A stretch of 42,926 nucleotides of DNA, taken from NCBI GenBank assembly GCA_004151065.3, contig NWUY0304287287.1, positions 9,956-52,881 of the forward strand. The letters run 5' to 3'. This document shows positions 11,639 through 21,545 of the stretch, piece by piece (the stretch's first letter is position 1; every line of letters starts with the position of its first letter). The position numbers and the translations under genes were made by a program. The notes under the pieces are model-generated. The model ran no database searches, had not been told where the DNA came from, and saw only the letters and a program-made list of their open reading frames with translations. The DNA comes from Larix sibirica. Taxonomy: Eukaryota > Streptophyta > Pinopsida > Pinales > Pinaceae.

Positions 11639-11797
11639 ATTAGGGGAAATTGAATAATGCCCCTCACCTTATCTATTAAGGGAAATTGGAAAATGACCCT
11701 CACCTTCCCGAAGTCAGGCGAGCCAGTCCAAAAAAGCCGGGTTTTCATAAATCGACTAGCTTTTGACAGGATCTATTAAGGGAAATAGAAAAATGAA
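11639..11797 (+). repeat. 36-bp tandem repeat with a detached third copy
   Basis: Unit 1 (11639-11670) and unit 2 (11675-11706) both read ATTA(G/A)GGGAAATTG then CCCTCACCTT, with a 36-bp period. A partial third copy (ATTAAGGGAAAT) starts at 11775. A GACTAGCTTTTG word flanks the set at about 11590 and 11754. Non-coding. Confidence 0.8.
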
Positions 11798-11939
11798 ATA
11801 AAATACCGGGTTTTTATCAAAAAATAATGATCCAGTTATAACCCTCCTTATGTTGGGCGAGCCCTGTCCTTATTTTGGGGAATTCACGTCCGACGGAAGG
11901 AGGGCTCGACCATAAGGGAGAGGAGTGGCAAGGTGGCGT

Positions 11940-12310
11940 ATTAGAAGGATTTACCCCTTGACCTTGGTTGGGAGCATACTGCTTGCCTCCTTGATGGAGG
12001 AACGCTTACGCCGGTTGATTAAGAAGGAAGGAACGTGGTTGGGACCCAACCCCACAAACCAATAGACAGGCAGGAAGGAGGACATGGGCTTATACCCTTG
12101 CTCCTTGATGTTGGTTTTATAGATACTTCCACATGAGGCTGGTTTGATGGTGGATCGACACAGCTGGCTCTCTTTATTTTAACCCGCTACATAATAGTTA
12201 CCCTTGCGGTTTCACTTCTTAATAAGGACTAAAGCTTCGACACCTTGAGGTTGCTTTGATAGATGATCAACACTTGCTCCTGATCGCTAGCGCTTGACCC
12301 CTTTCTCAGC
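11940..12310 (+). repeat. decayed array of CTTG..CCTTGA/ATGAGG..TTGGTT words
   Basis: CTTGCCTCCTTGATGG, CTTGCTCCTTGATG and ACCTTGAGGTTGCTTTGATAG recur here, interleaved with TTGGTTGGGA and GATCAACAC words. The same vocabulary returns at 27944-28065 and 34630-34870. It looks like an eroded minisatellite with a unit of about 40-70 bp. No conserved frame is visible. Confidence 0.45.
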
Positions 12311-12384
12311 ACGCAATAGGCTGTTGATATATTTTTACCCATCAGAAGAGATGTGCGGGGAACAAATAAAGAAAAAAGAAAAAA

Positions 12385-12690
12385 ATGCATATGCTCATTT
12401 ATAATACGAGTGACCGCACCTATTCCTTAAAAGGATTTATTCCAATGGATACGCTTTTAACAGAACAACGCCCTTTGGAGCAGGCACCGGTTTTAACAAA
12501 ACATCATAATTTGACATTCTTATTTAGATCAATCTTATTTTCAGCGGGTACAATAAATAAAAGAGTATTATTCGCGGGTTCTAAAATGAACTTATTATTA
12601 CTCAAGATTGGCTTTTCTGGAGCTTTACCTATACGCGGGGTTGAATCCTTTCCTTTGAGCTTGGCTTGCAGACTCAGTTCAAATACTTAG
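12385..12690 (+). CDS. unrecognised 101-codon open frame (low confidence)
   Basis: An uninterrupted frame from an ATG at 12385, just after an A-rich run, to a TAG at 12688. The product would be basic and Leu/Ser-rich, with a mildly hydrophobic stretch around residues 48-58 and no transmembrane segment or motif I can name. It does not match any standard plant organellar protein I know. Unlike most long frames here it does not sit on an obvious repeat, which is the only reason to list it. It could be a chance frame or a chimeric organellar ORF. Confidence 0.15.
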   Translation: MHMLIYNTSDRTYSLKGFIPMDTLLTEQRPLEQAPVLTKHHNLTFLFRSILFSAGTINKRVLFAGSKMNLLLLKIGFSGALPIRGVESFPLSLACRLSSNT

Positions 12691-12699
12691 ATTAGACCC

Positions 12700-13665
12700 G
12701 GCTAGAATTTAGGGTACTACTGATATTTGAAAAACCCCTCATTAGCACTTTTCGGCTAATAAAATAGCCTCTTGAGCTGGGCCGAGATCAGTTTGTGTCA
12801 TCGGGGGCAATAAAATGAATTTCTTCTTACTAAAAAGTGGCATATCATAAAAGTTCTCTATTATCGCGGGATGCTTTCATTGGGCGGCGGGGATACCCTT
12901 TGGTGGGATACTTCAGATGCAAGAGAAGGAAGGATATATTATTGCTGGCTGGCAGGCTGGATGGATGGATCTCGGCTATGACAACTGGCTATGATGGCAG
13001 CTATATGGACTATGACGGACTAGAGTGGTTCTGACTGTTGCTTATGGGCTATGAATGGTAATCCCCAACAGGTGAATCATATGTAATGCACCGTCATAGC
13101 ATAAAGTAAAGGTAGTAACTATGGTTTCATAAGGGTAAGCCCCATCCTGTAGTATGGAAAAGTTTTATTCTCTAGCGATGAAAGTTATCCTATCTAGCTA
13201 TGATGGGGCTAGCTATTACGGGGAACAACTTCCTTTTCCTCTCCATTGATGGGGAAAATCTCTCTTGTCTGTTGGGAACATAGCTAAATCATCTCATCCG
13301 AGAGATAAGCTAACAAGTATAGTATAAACCAGTAGAGCAGGTGACCAGGTGACCAGTAAAGCAGTGGAATCGACCTAGTAGATAAAAAGACTGAACGACT
13401 GAAAGCTAGGTAAAAAGCTTGGGTAACGTTGTGAACTGAACTTTGTTCTTAACTTGGTAATAGTATTGGATTCTCATTGGTGTAAGTGGGCTTTTCTTTT
13501 ATACAATTAAAAAGGGTGACATATGATAAGTGCATAAGGAGAAGACATAACTCTATAGAAACAAGCCCGCCCATTTTATATCAAAGTGTTTATTTCTCGT
13601 CAAAAACTATATTTACAGAATAAACAACTATATAACCTACTGCTTCAAAAACTGCTTAATATAGG
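12700..13665. other. intergenic sequence, no gene seen
   Basis: Moderate composition with a small TGG/GGATGG/CTATG simple-sequence patch at about 12945-13060. That patch produces a spurious frame at 12837-13034. A GGTGACCAG word is duplicated near 13340. Nothing else is supportable. Confidence 0.5.
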
Positions 13666-13667
13666 AC

Positions 13668-13862
13668 TGGAACTGGTACTCTGCTACTATCTTTGCTTCT
13701 GCTGATGTTGCTGGATCTGCTACTTCAATTTATTAAGCTACTGATCACCTGCCTTTACTTATAATGCACCTGTCACTACTCATGCTGCTACACCGACTGC
13801 TTAAAATACTGGATAACAACTAGTGATCGTGCTGAATTGTATGCTTCAACAGAATCTACTGA
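13668..13862 (+). repeat. Ala/Ser/Thr-coding tract, member of degenerate tract family
   Basis: On the plus strand one phase reads Ser-Ala-Thr-Ile-Phe-Ala-Ser-Ala-Asp-Val-Ala-Gly-Ser-Ala-Thr-Ser-Ile-Tyr before a TAA. After a phase change it continues Pro-Ala-Phe-Thr-Tyr-Asn-Ala-Pro-Val-Thr-Thr-His-Ala-Ala-Thr-Pro-Thr-Ala. Codons are mostly GCT, ACT, TCT and GAT. The residue set and third-base T preference match the larger tracts at 19.4 kb and 23.8-27.9 kb. It is broken by stops and frameshifts and cannot make a protein now. Confidence 0.5.
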
Positions 13863-14404
13863 TGCACAAAGTAGGTGACAGCTAGCGAGGATGACCAGCC
13901 CACATCGCTCATAAAGTAGCAATAAAGAAGATAGGCCCTTGCTAAGGTCATCGAGAAAGAAAGGAAAGGTGCGTTTAGCTCTTTCCCGTAGCCCCCTCTT
14001 CTTCTATATTCCCACCCAACTGGTGCGAAGCTGTTCGCTTCAGAGTTATAGCTGGAGAAATATTTAGATATATAGATGGCACATCATTAGGTATAACTAT
14101 CGATACAATGTTTGCTACTTCAAATATTCCATCTTGGTAATCCATACAAGACAGAGAAGCACGTATCAATAAGGGAGGGTAGGCCAACTCCATGCTAGCT
14201 CGCGGGAGGGAATTAAGGTAACTTATACAGATATTAAGGTTATGGCGGGATAGCTCGGGTGAAGTTCGTATTGTTACAGAGGTGTTTTGCAGTCATTCCA
14301 CCCCCAAAAACATCCGTAAAATAGAGTTAACGGTTATGTTTTAGGCCATGTAATAGGCAATGATTTGAAATGCAGCTAAGGGGCTTTTATATCTGGTGGT
14401 GCCT

Positions 14405-14692
14405 TTACAAAAATGTAATACATGCTCGTAAGGAATACCAGTAAGGTACCCGTTCTGGCGGTGCCTTCCCGAAAGGTTGAACCTTCCTTATTTTTTTGTA
14501 TAACTTTTTAGATCCAAGAATATCGTAGTAATATATAAGTACATTATCTTTCGAAATTAGATATCCATAATGGTGATTTAATAATATTGTATAAATGAGA
14601 ATATTGATCCAAATCTTTCCTTCTCGAGCCCCTTTATTAAATAAGTATCCAATTATATTGTGAAAAATGATACGAATCTTTATATACTGCAA
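14405..14692 (-). CDS. unrecognised 95-codon Ile/Tyr/Lys-rich open frame (low confidence)
   Basis: The frame runs from an ATG at 14692 to a stop at 14405 and lies in a locally A+T-rich patch. Residues 1-70 are rich in Ile, Tyr, Asn, Leu and Lys; the last 25 are Pro/Arg-richer and end hydrophobic. Composition resembles A+T-rich organellar or mitochondrial-plasmid reading frames, but I see no DNA polymerase, RNA polymerase, maturase or ribosomal-protein motif. The change of composition at about residue 70 fits a chimeric or partial frame. Neighbours are non-coding. It may be chance. Confidence 0.2.
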   Translation of the reverse strand: MQYIKIRIIFHNIIGYLFNKGAREGKIWINILIYTILLNHHYGYLISKDNVLIYYYDILGSKKLYKKIRKVQPFGKAPPERVPYWYSLRACITFL

Positions 14693-14992
14693 TTTGGAAA
14701 TTAGAGCATTTCAAAGCTCACACTGACATTCCAGACCGAACGAAACTGTCTGGCAGGCAGCCCATGTCCACTGATAAACGAGAGGTCAATTATGGTATAT
14801 CTTTACACAAAGGTTCCTTAATGAGGTTCTTCCTCAACGTGCAGAAACTCATCCTATTAATCAATCTACAATATGAGATTGAGGGTCTTCCTCTCCTATC
14901 CCTGGTCTATTCCAAATGGGTTCATCAATGAAATGGAAGTAGCGGCAGGAAGATGCTATTGCAAGTAGGAAAACGGCAACCTAATATAAAAC

Positions 14993-15290
14993 CCCTTACG
15001 CTGTACGTAGCGAGACTGACAAAGTTGAAGGTGACGCATAAATCTTTAAAGCCTATAAGAGACAACTTAGCTTATAAAGGCTGATATTGGGAGAAAGCCT
15101 ATAGTCAAGCTAGCTAATCAAGTAATAAACCAACTAATAATAGTGGAAAGAGCCTATACTAATAAAAGCAATAAGAGCTCAGACCAATACTATAGCTCAT
15201 ACAGAGAATACAGCTAATACCGATAGAAGAGAGCAAAGCGCATACTGAGACCAATACTCGAAAGAGCCTAGACTTTCACTTATACTTCCA
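14993..15290 (+). repeat. word-biased A-rich stretch (AAGCCTATA / CAATACTATAGC words)
   Basis: AAAGCCTATA-type words recur around 15047, 15095 and 15148-15155, and ACCAATACT appears twice. It reads like an eroded short tandem array. No coding frame. Confidence 0.4.
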
Positions 15291-15574
15291 ACTAGGAAAA
15301 AAGAACTCATAAACTAATTTTATATAACATTTCTATGGTCGCGGATCTTGTAGAGAAAGAATGCACAGAAAAACACAATGAAAAGCAAAGGAAAGAAGGA
15401 GGTTAGCAGGAAGGAAGGTTTTATCTCATCTGGGTGAGTGTCGCAGCAGTTAGTCCATCGATCGCTGGGAAGATATTGGCTTCTAGCCTTCGGAGTGGCT
15501 TGTCTGAGGGAGTGTTGGATTAGCTTTTTGAGGTTGGCTGCTTGAGTGTGGCTGAGTGAGCTCTCTTCACCCTC

Positions 15575-15965
15575 TTCCTTGAACGGTCTTCTTGGAACGG
15601 TACTCCACCTTACCCGGATCGCTTCCTTCCACGTTGCCTGGCTTACCCTATTACACGTTATCCCCGGAACGTTCCCTGGTTGGACTCTTTACACGCTATC
15701 TTCCACGTTTCCCGGATGCCGGTATTTCTCCAGTATTACCCGGATAGTGGGCCGTCTCAACATTAATCGGCTTTAGGGCGGGCGAGCTTCATGGGGGGCC
15801 GTATTACTATTACTCGGGAGAGCGATCTTACCCGGCTACCTGTCTTCATGGCGGACGGTATCAGCAGTCACCGGCTCCACGTCCTCTTGGCGGGCCATCT
15901 CTGTATTAACCAGATAGCGTTGTTAAACAGTTCTCCGTATTACCTGGTTCCCAAATGCCTTAGAC
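15575..15965 (+). repeat. G+C-richer decayed array (TTACCCGG / TTCCACGTT words)
   Basis: TTACCCGGAT occurs near 15611 and again near 15737, with TTACCCGGCT near 15830. TTCCACGTT(G/T)CC(T/C)GG occurs near 15628 and 15700, and ACACGTTAT/ACACGCTAT near 15653 and 15692. Together these imply a unit of roughly 50-70 bp, now strongly diverged. Two overlapping-phase plus frames (15546-15776 and 15791-16000) lie on it; neither resembles a known protein and both seem to be by-products of low stop density. Confidence 0.5.
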
Positions 15966-15999
15966 CAATTGAGCTCATTACGACGCATCCCAATTCTTA

Positions 16000-18120
16000 A
16001 CTACTCTGCACACTAACCCAAGTGAAAGGCCAAACCAAGGAAGGCGATTGAGGCCAAGCGAATGAATGCCATCCCGGGATACGGGACCTTTTCTAACACA
16101 CTAATCTCACAATATAACACATTTGTGAGGCCCTCTTCTCACAATGCTTGGTTCTGTCTCTTGAGCCCTCCAGGCTCTTCAATCTTTCTCTCTCCAGGCT
16201 CTATATTTATCCCCTTTCCCGTGGCACGAAGTAAAGGCAGTAAAAAACGTAATATACGGTCGTTTTTACAAGCACCATTTACTTACGGAAATCGATGACG
16301 TCTTAAGAGACCTAGAGCTTATAAAGCACAAGCAGGGGTCTTATGGCTTCAGATATGGTACGCGCTGCTGTTTAGTAAAAATTGATCCTTCAATTGACCG
16401 GAACCTTCTTTCACATACCCTTTCTTCCTTCTACCAAGCCAAGTGCCTTCTCTGTCCTGCCTCGGTTGGGTGGGAATATAATATAAGTAGTCAAAGTGGA
16501 GCTCGACCAACGGGAGAGGTGGCGAAGCCGCTCGACCGAGGTAGGAGGGAGAGGAGGCGACGTTTATTTTAGCTGTGGGTCCCAAATACAATGGAGGGGG
16601 AATTCACGAGCGAAAAGGTGGCCTTATAACTGGATACACTATCACGTCCTCTAACTGGTGTCCCCGCGGTTCAAGTGGAAAATGAAAGAGTGGGAAGGTG
16701 GCGTATTGGAAATTGCCTTGGTACCTGGTAATTGAAATATATAAAGGTTGCCTATCGGGAATTTTATGCCTCTGCCATAATCTGGCACTTTAGCTGGTTC
16801 ATCTAGCTTTTTTACCTTTTTTCCTATCCAGCCTTACTCCACTCAGGGCATGCTTCTATCCTACATCATTTATCCCTGCTCCCCTAAAGTTGGGTGTAAA
16901 CTAACTTCATTGCATCCTTTGAGGCAAGCTAATAACATTGTATTTAAGTTGTCATTTATCTGACAGGTTAAATGAGGCAGGCCCTATTAAATATAAAAAA
17001 GTAATATAATAATGTAGCTTCACAATATTTTTGTACATGGTGCACACATAACCGGTTAGTTACATATAATATAGCTTTGCTCATAGGTAATTGTTCAAAT
17101 TTATGTACACCAGAGTCGATGTAACCCCGTAGCGCTTTTACCTACGACACTCTCAGGGAGGCTTACATGTTGCAAAGGCGTTATACCACATAGCAATGGC
17201 ATACGTGCAAATTAATAGAACTATGACAACCTGAATTATGACAGCCTAAATTACATTCGCTATCCTCACCAACCTATAATCGCTTTCATATTGAGTAAAC
17301 TATAAAATGGATGATGGTTGTTGGCTTGAGGTTCAAAAAATTTGGTATACAAGAATAGGTGCAATGTGATGTGAGATCATTAGGTGGAGATGTGCACGTT
17401 GCACTAAGAGAGGAGATCATGAAAATGTTTTAGGATCTAAGCGGGAGATGGTACTAACTCATACGGTAAAATATATAAATGTGTGCCAAAAGGTAGTTGT
17501 GAAGCAGGAATAACTCCCATAGTATGGTGTTGAGGGAACAATTATAAGGTTGAAAGGAGGTAATCAAGGTATACACAAAGTATAAGTTTCTTTTTTGTAA
17601 TGCATTAAAGTGCATCTGGTGCACACTACCCCTTCTACTCTTCAGTGCGGTATCCTACAAATATGACTAAAGCCAAGAACTTTTCACGACATACCCTTGC
17701 CTAAAGAGAGCACATCCCTTAATCTACATGGGGCCAACTCAACACATTACATTACCTACAACCTTCATAACGTCCCCATGTCAGCGACATGCCACAACCT
17801 ATAGAGTTGACAATCCCATCTAATCTAAATGGGTATCAAGTTTTATTGGGACCGTGTGTGCCTTGACCGACCTAATTGAAAAGCCCTAAAGTGAAATATA
17901 AAGGATCGTTTCAATTAATCATTAGATCTTCCTCATTTTAATATGGCAACAATGGCATTTACATTTGTGTTCATTCATATAAACAAAGTATAAATAAAGT
18001 GATTGGGTAGTATAGCATGTATAGTATAGCTCTAGCATAAAAATTGTGCATCTTTAAGGCTCTCTCTCTGTGCAAGTTAAAACTCACATATTTGTTCCAT
18101 TACACAACTAGAGTCACAAT
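16000..18120. other. intergenic sequence, becoming A+T-rich after 16960
   Basis: From 16000 to 16960 there are scattered short repeats, with frames of 78-80 codons of no recognisable family. From about 16960 to 18120 the sequence is A+T-rich. It includes a small imperfect duplication (TATGACAACCTGAATTA then TATGACAGCCTAAATTA) at 17222-17254. No TE or organellar gene could be named here. Confidence 0.5.
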
Positions 18121-18930
18121 TATCATAGGCAAGAAAAGAGACCGGGCAGAAACAAAGCAGCAGGAGGGAAACGAAGGAGGAAGCAGATTCTCCATCCATC
18201 ACATCGGGAAGAACAACTGAACGAGCACAGCTTAGCACACATCGATCGATTAGCTACCATTACCGAAAGCACCGAAACCACGAAGTCGATCGAACACACG
18301 CAGTACCAATTCCCGATTCACCCATTTCCAATCAATCCGATACACACGCTAAAGCCCAAAGCCGAGAAAAATACCAATGCTGACCCGATCCCAACGCTGC
18401 ATATCGATATCAATGCCCAACGTCAACGACCATGTAACAATGATCTCGATCTATTGATGCCATACAACCGAGGATAGCTACACCCAATTTGTACCTGCTG
18501 CTACCCCGATGTTGAGATATAAATTACCGCAGCTACAGCCATCTCAAAACGTAGCGCATTCCGATCCAAATTTACGGTATACCCACATGCTACCAAGCCA
18601 TACTCCATATCCCAATGTCGATGTCGATCCGACACCAGTTGCATACCTACTGATTCTGAACAAGATACCAATTGCTGATTTACCTGTGCTGCAAGTTCCA
18701 AAACCGATGATGCCGCACTGCCGATGTAACCAACCACCCTAAGTAGCCGGCCGTTGTTTGGGCAAAAAATGCAAAAAAAGGGTAAATACCTAATAATAAG
18801 TATCAATCGAAGACTAAAAATGATGCTTTCGGATCTATGCCAGCCATATAATCCCAGACCCATTTGAATCGACCAAAGAGACCATGCCAATTGGCCGTGC
18901 AGCCCCACCATGTCATTGACTCATGCCAGT
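18120..18930. other. nuclear-looking C/A-rich block, no identified gene
   Basis: An abrupt change from A+T-rich sequence to a CGATC/ACCGA/CCAAT-rich block. A 136-codon minus-strand ATG frame (18501-18911) and a 77-codon plus frame (18509-18742) overlap within it. Both could be by-products of composition. The minus frame would have a hydrophobic stretch around residues 30-50 and an Ala/Val-rich C-terminal half, with no motif I recognise. Possibly a transferred nuclear fragment; not assignable. Confidence 0.3.
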
Positions 18931-19360
18931 CTGATCATAAATGACCAAAACCATGCTTTTTATATCTCTTCCATATTATCCCTTCCCCGTCCAAGGTTAT
19001 AAATAACCCATCCCTATTTGTCAAAACATTATGCCCATAATGCTGTTGACTCGTGCTATTCCTTACCGTCAATACCCAGATCTGAGCCTCCCTGTCCCGT
19101 CCAGATTAGCCCTTTTCTTTTCTCACCGATCACCCCAACCAAGTCGTGTAGACAATCCCCTCCCGTTCAAGCTTTTAGCCGTGCTGGTGTTCCTTAAAAA
19201 GGGGCATGTAAAATCTTACCATAATTTACTCAGCCCTATTCCTTCTTCAGCGACCAAAGAAGAATGCATCGTGTAGCAGTTTCGTTGTGTAGCGCCTTTC
19301 CCCTCATTAATCCAAGCTAAAAGGGTGAAATCCACACGCCCTGCACCGTCCAAATCCACC

Positions 19361-19855
19361 CTTTATTTACTCGACGACTGCGGAGATATTGCCTTTCACC
19401 CTATAATTGAATCAACTAGATCTACGACTGGATTTGAAACTGATGGAGAGCTACTACTAGTTAGTACTGCTACCTTTGCTACTAAAGAAGCCTATGCCTT
19501 CACGAACTATGCCTTTATTGGTGCTACCATTGCTTCTGGCTTTGATGCTGCCTTCAAGACCTCTGTTTCCTCTCCCGTTCCTGTAACCTTAGCTGCTTTT
19601 TTTTAGCCTCTGGTGTCTATACCCCTGTGCCTTTGCCCTTATCTTTGTCAACATAATCTGGGGTTAGGGACGTAGCTACGATATAAAGGTAAATAACTTT
19701 ATTTTGATATCCTTATAGTTCTGGGTGGTCGTAAACTAGCAAAGATGCTACCTTTATCGCTGGTGATGATTCTGGTGGATCGACGGATTCTATATTAAAC
19801 CCTGTTGCTGACTCTTCTGCTCCTGGGTGTCCCTATTGCCTTGCCTGCTAACTGA
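19361..19855 (+). repeat. Ala/Thr/Ser/Asp-coding tract, member of degenerate tract family
   Basis: The frame open at 19325-19606 changes at about residue 40 into an Ala/Thr/Phe/Ser pattern (for example Ser-Thr-Ala-Thr-Phe-Ala-Thr and Ala-Thr-Ile-Ala-Ser-Gly-Phe-Asp-Ala-Ala) with GCT/ACT/TCT codons, ending at a TAG at 19604. After a gap, 19746-19855 again reads as Asp-Ala-Thr-Phe-Ile-Ala-Gly-Asp-Asp-Ser-Gly-Gly-Ser-Thr-Asp-Ser and continues to a stop. The vocabulary matches other members of the tract family on the plus strand. Not a working gene. Confidence 0.45.
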
Positions 19856-19859
19856 GCTT

Positions 19860-20960
19860 ATGAAAAAGTGATCAAGGCTCGTACCTCGCCTCCTGCTCCC
19901 CTTGCAGCCTACACCTATACTAGAACAAATTGGAACATCACCGGGAACAAGGTCAAATGCTTTTATTCATGCTCTCGAAGTCCCTTTTAATATCGTCTTG
20001 TAAATAAGTTTTAAGGGTTTTATTTATCGTATAACACCTTTCAATATGGTCTTTATGTCATTGAAATCTCGTCTTGTATCAATCTGACCTATGCTTGTTT
20101 TTTATTTTATTTCTTTTCTTTTTTGTTTGGTTTTACTTTTACTAGTAAATCACTTTGTTGGATCAATCTTGACCCTACGACTACATTTGCTTTCCATATG
20201 TTGGTAACAGTTTCATAAACTAATGGCTTCTTCCAAGCTTGACCCTTGGTGATGATCCCGCCTTTTGGTCTATTGTATTACCATGGGTCACATTCCATGC
20301 ATTTTGGCCATGGCCTCTTTCAGGCTTTTCCCAAGGGTGGAGTGCTATAGCACAATGATTGCTTTTTTCTATGATCGCTTTCTATACCTCTGTGGGCTGC
20401 ACATAAGGCATATGCTTTAAGCCAAAAAATTAAGGGTTCATCTGAGGATGGCCTCATTTTATAGTCCTTTCCATTACCATTTTTTCCCATCGTAGCACCT
20501 TCCATAGGGGGTCACAAATCCTATTGCCTACCCTTAATGGCTTCTTCTAGGCTTTTGATGAGGGCGGCCCCTTTGGCTCCTAGACTCTTGTGACCCCTTT
20601 GTTTCAGAGTCGCCTCAGTCAAAAGTTCACCCTAGATGGAGTCAGTGTCCGAACACTCCGGTGATTCCTTCTGCCTATACACTCTTAATACTCAACAACG
20701 TTGCTCCTTAGTCCTGTGCCGGTAGTCATATGGGTAGATCCCCAAATGACCCAACCTATTGGTTTGCTTACTCTACAAACAACCGACAATTATGCATTTC
20801 AGGCTAGAAAATAAACATAACGATATATTACTAACATATCTTGGGTGCCTGCTCTTGTGTGGAGTGCATCTATTTCCCTGAGGTGGCCTTAGGCGCATGC
20901 CTAGTAACTCACTGGGTCATCAGAGTACCTCGTACATGTATTATGATCAATCAAAGAATC
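19860..20960. other. intergenic sequence flanking the integrase relic
   Basis: No identifiable gene. A direct repeat of about 46 bp (TAATGGCTTCTTCC.. then G(A/C)..CCCTTTGG-like ends) occurs at 20221-20270 and 20535-20580, 314 bp apart. Because it lies on the 3' side of the minus-strand integrase relic, it might derive from the same transposon's 3' region, but I see no LTR boundary or polypurine tract that proves this. Confidence 0.4.
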
Positions 20961-20969
20961 ACTTTAGTC

Positions 20970-21545
20970 AGTAGGTGTTCATCCTACTTATGTAGAGCAA
21001 CTTTTCTAAGGTTTCAAATTCGACGGGCACATTTTCATACAACTTGTAGAGCTTGTGGGGTCCCAACCAACTATAGGTGAGTTTCTCTGCCTTGTCCTTC
21101 CTTATTTCTACTGTGATACAGGAGGACTATTTTCCCCTCTTCAAAGTCATGAGGCTTCAATTTACTATCATGGTACCTCTACATGGTCTGCTTGGCCATC
21201 TGTTACCAAAATGTGGCCTATAGAGGGGTAGTCTTCATCCAACCACCCCAACTCCTCTAGTCATTCTTTAAACTACTGCTCTGGTAGTCTCTATCCTTTC
21301 AACGACTGCGATCCTTGTTAAGGGAGCCAAATATTATATTGGCATGATGGCTTCCTTTCTGAATGCCAATCGGAATGGTGTCTGCCACGACCGCTTCTTC
21401 CATGTCGTTCGATAGGCCCAAAGTAGCCGCATGCAATCTATAAGCTTAGTGTTATCTCTTCTCTTCATATACAAATCCATGGTTAGGATGGAAACTGATA
21501 CCTTGTTTGTGCTTTCGTCCCACCCAGTAAGGTAATTCTTCATTC
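20970..21545 (-). pseudogene. Ty3/gypsy retrotransposon integrase C-terminal remnant
   Basis: This is the back half of a plant LTR-retrotransposon integrase, the enzyme that inserts element cDNA into host DNA. Reading on the minus strand from 21543, the frame contains Asp-Glu-Ser-Thr-Asn-Lys-Val, where the Glu lines up with the catalytic Glu of the D,D-35-E triad. The diagnostic LLWAYRTT motif follows, then TPFRLAF and KEAIMPI. Beyond a stop at 21331-21333, homology continues as YLAPLTRIAVVERI. After further stops and frameshifts come KPHDFEEGKIVLLYHS (about 21096-21155) and SWLGPHKLYKLYENV with FETLE (about 20975-21085), the usual post-integrase block. The catalytic Asp residues, RT, RNase H and LTRs are not seen. 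At least three in-frame stops and two shifts make it inactive. Insertion of nuclear retrotransposon pieces is well known in plant mitochondrial genomes. Confidence 0.88.

Larger units (their letters stand above)
11612..16708 (+). repeat. dispersed family: GCTCGAC..GGGAGAGG and AAGGTGGCGTATT modules
   Basis: GCTCGAC followed within 10 bases by a GGGAGAGG-type word occurs at 11612, 11904, 16501 and 16530. GGGGAATTCACG occurs at 11877 and 16597, and AAGGTGGCGTATT at 11930 and 16695. The 11877-11945 and 16501-16707 loci therefore share three words, though not in the same order and spacing. This suggests rearranged copies of one repeat. Coordinates give the span of the copies; the sequence between them is not part of the family. 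Confidence 0.5.

Noticed and set aside
16960-18120. Intact LTR or DNA transposon in the A+T-rich block
   Set aside because: No terminal repeats, target-site duplication or coding motif could be found.
18501-18911. 136-codon minus-strand frame as a real gene
   Set aside because: No domain or family, and the opposite strand is also open in the same block, which points to compositional bias.
20221-20580. LTR pair of the Ty3/gypsy remnant
   Set aside because: The two ~46-bp direct repeats are close together on one side of the integrase relic, lack TG..CA ends that I can define, and so do not behave as flanking LTRs.
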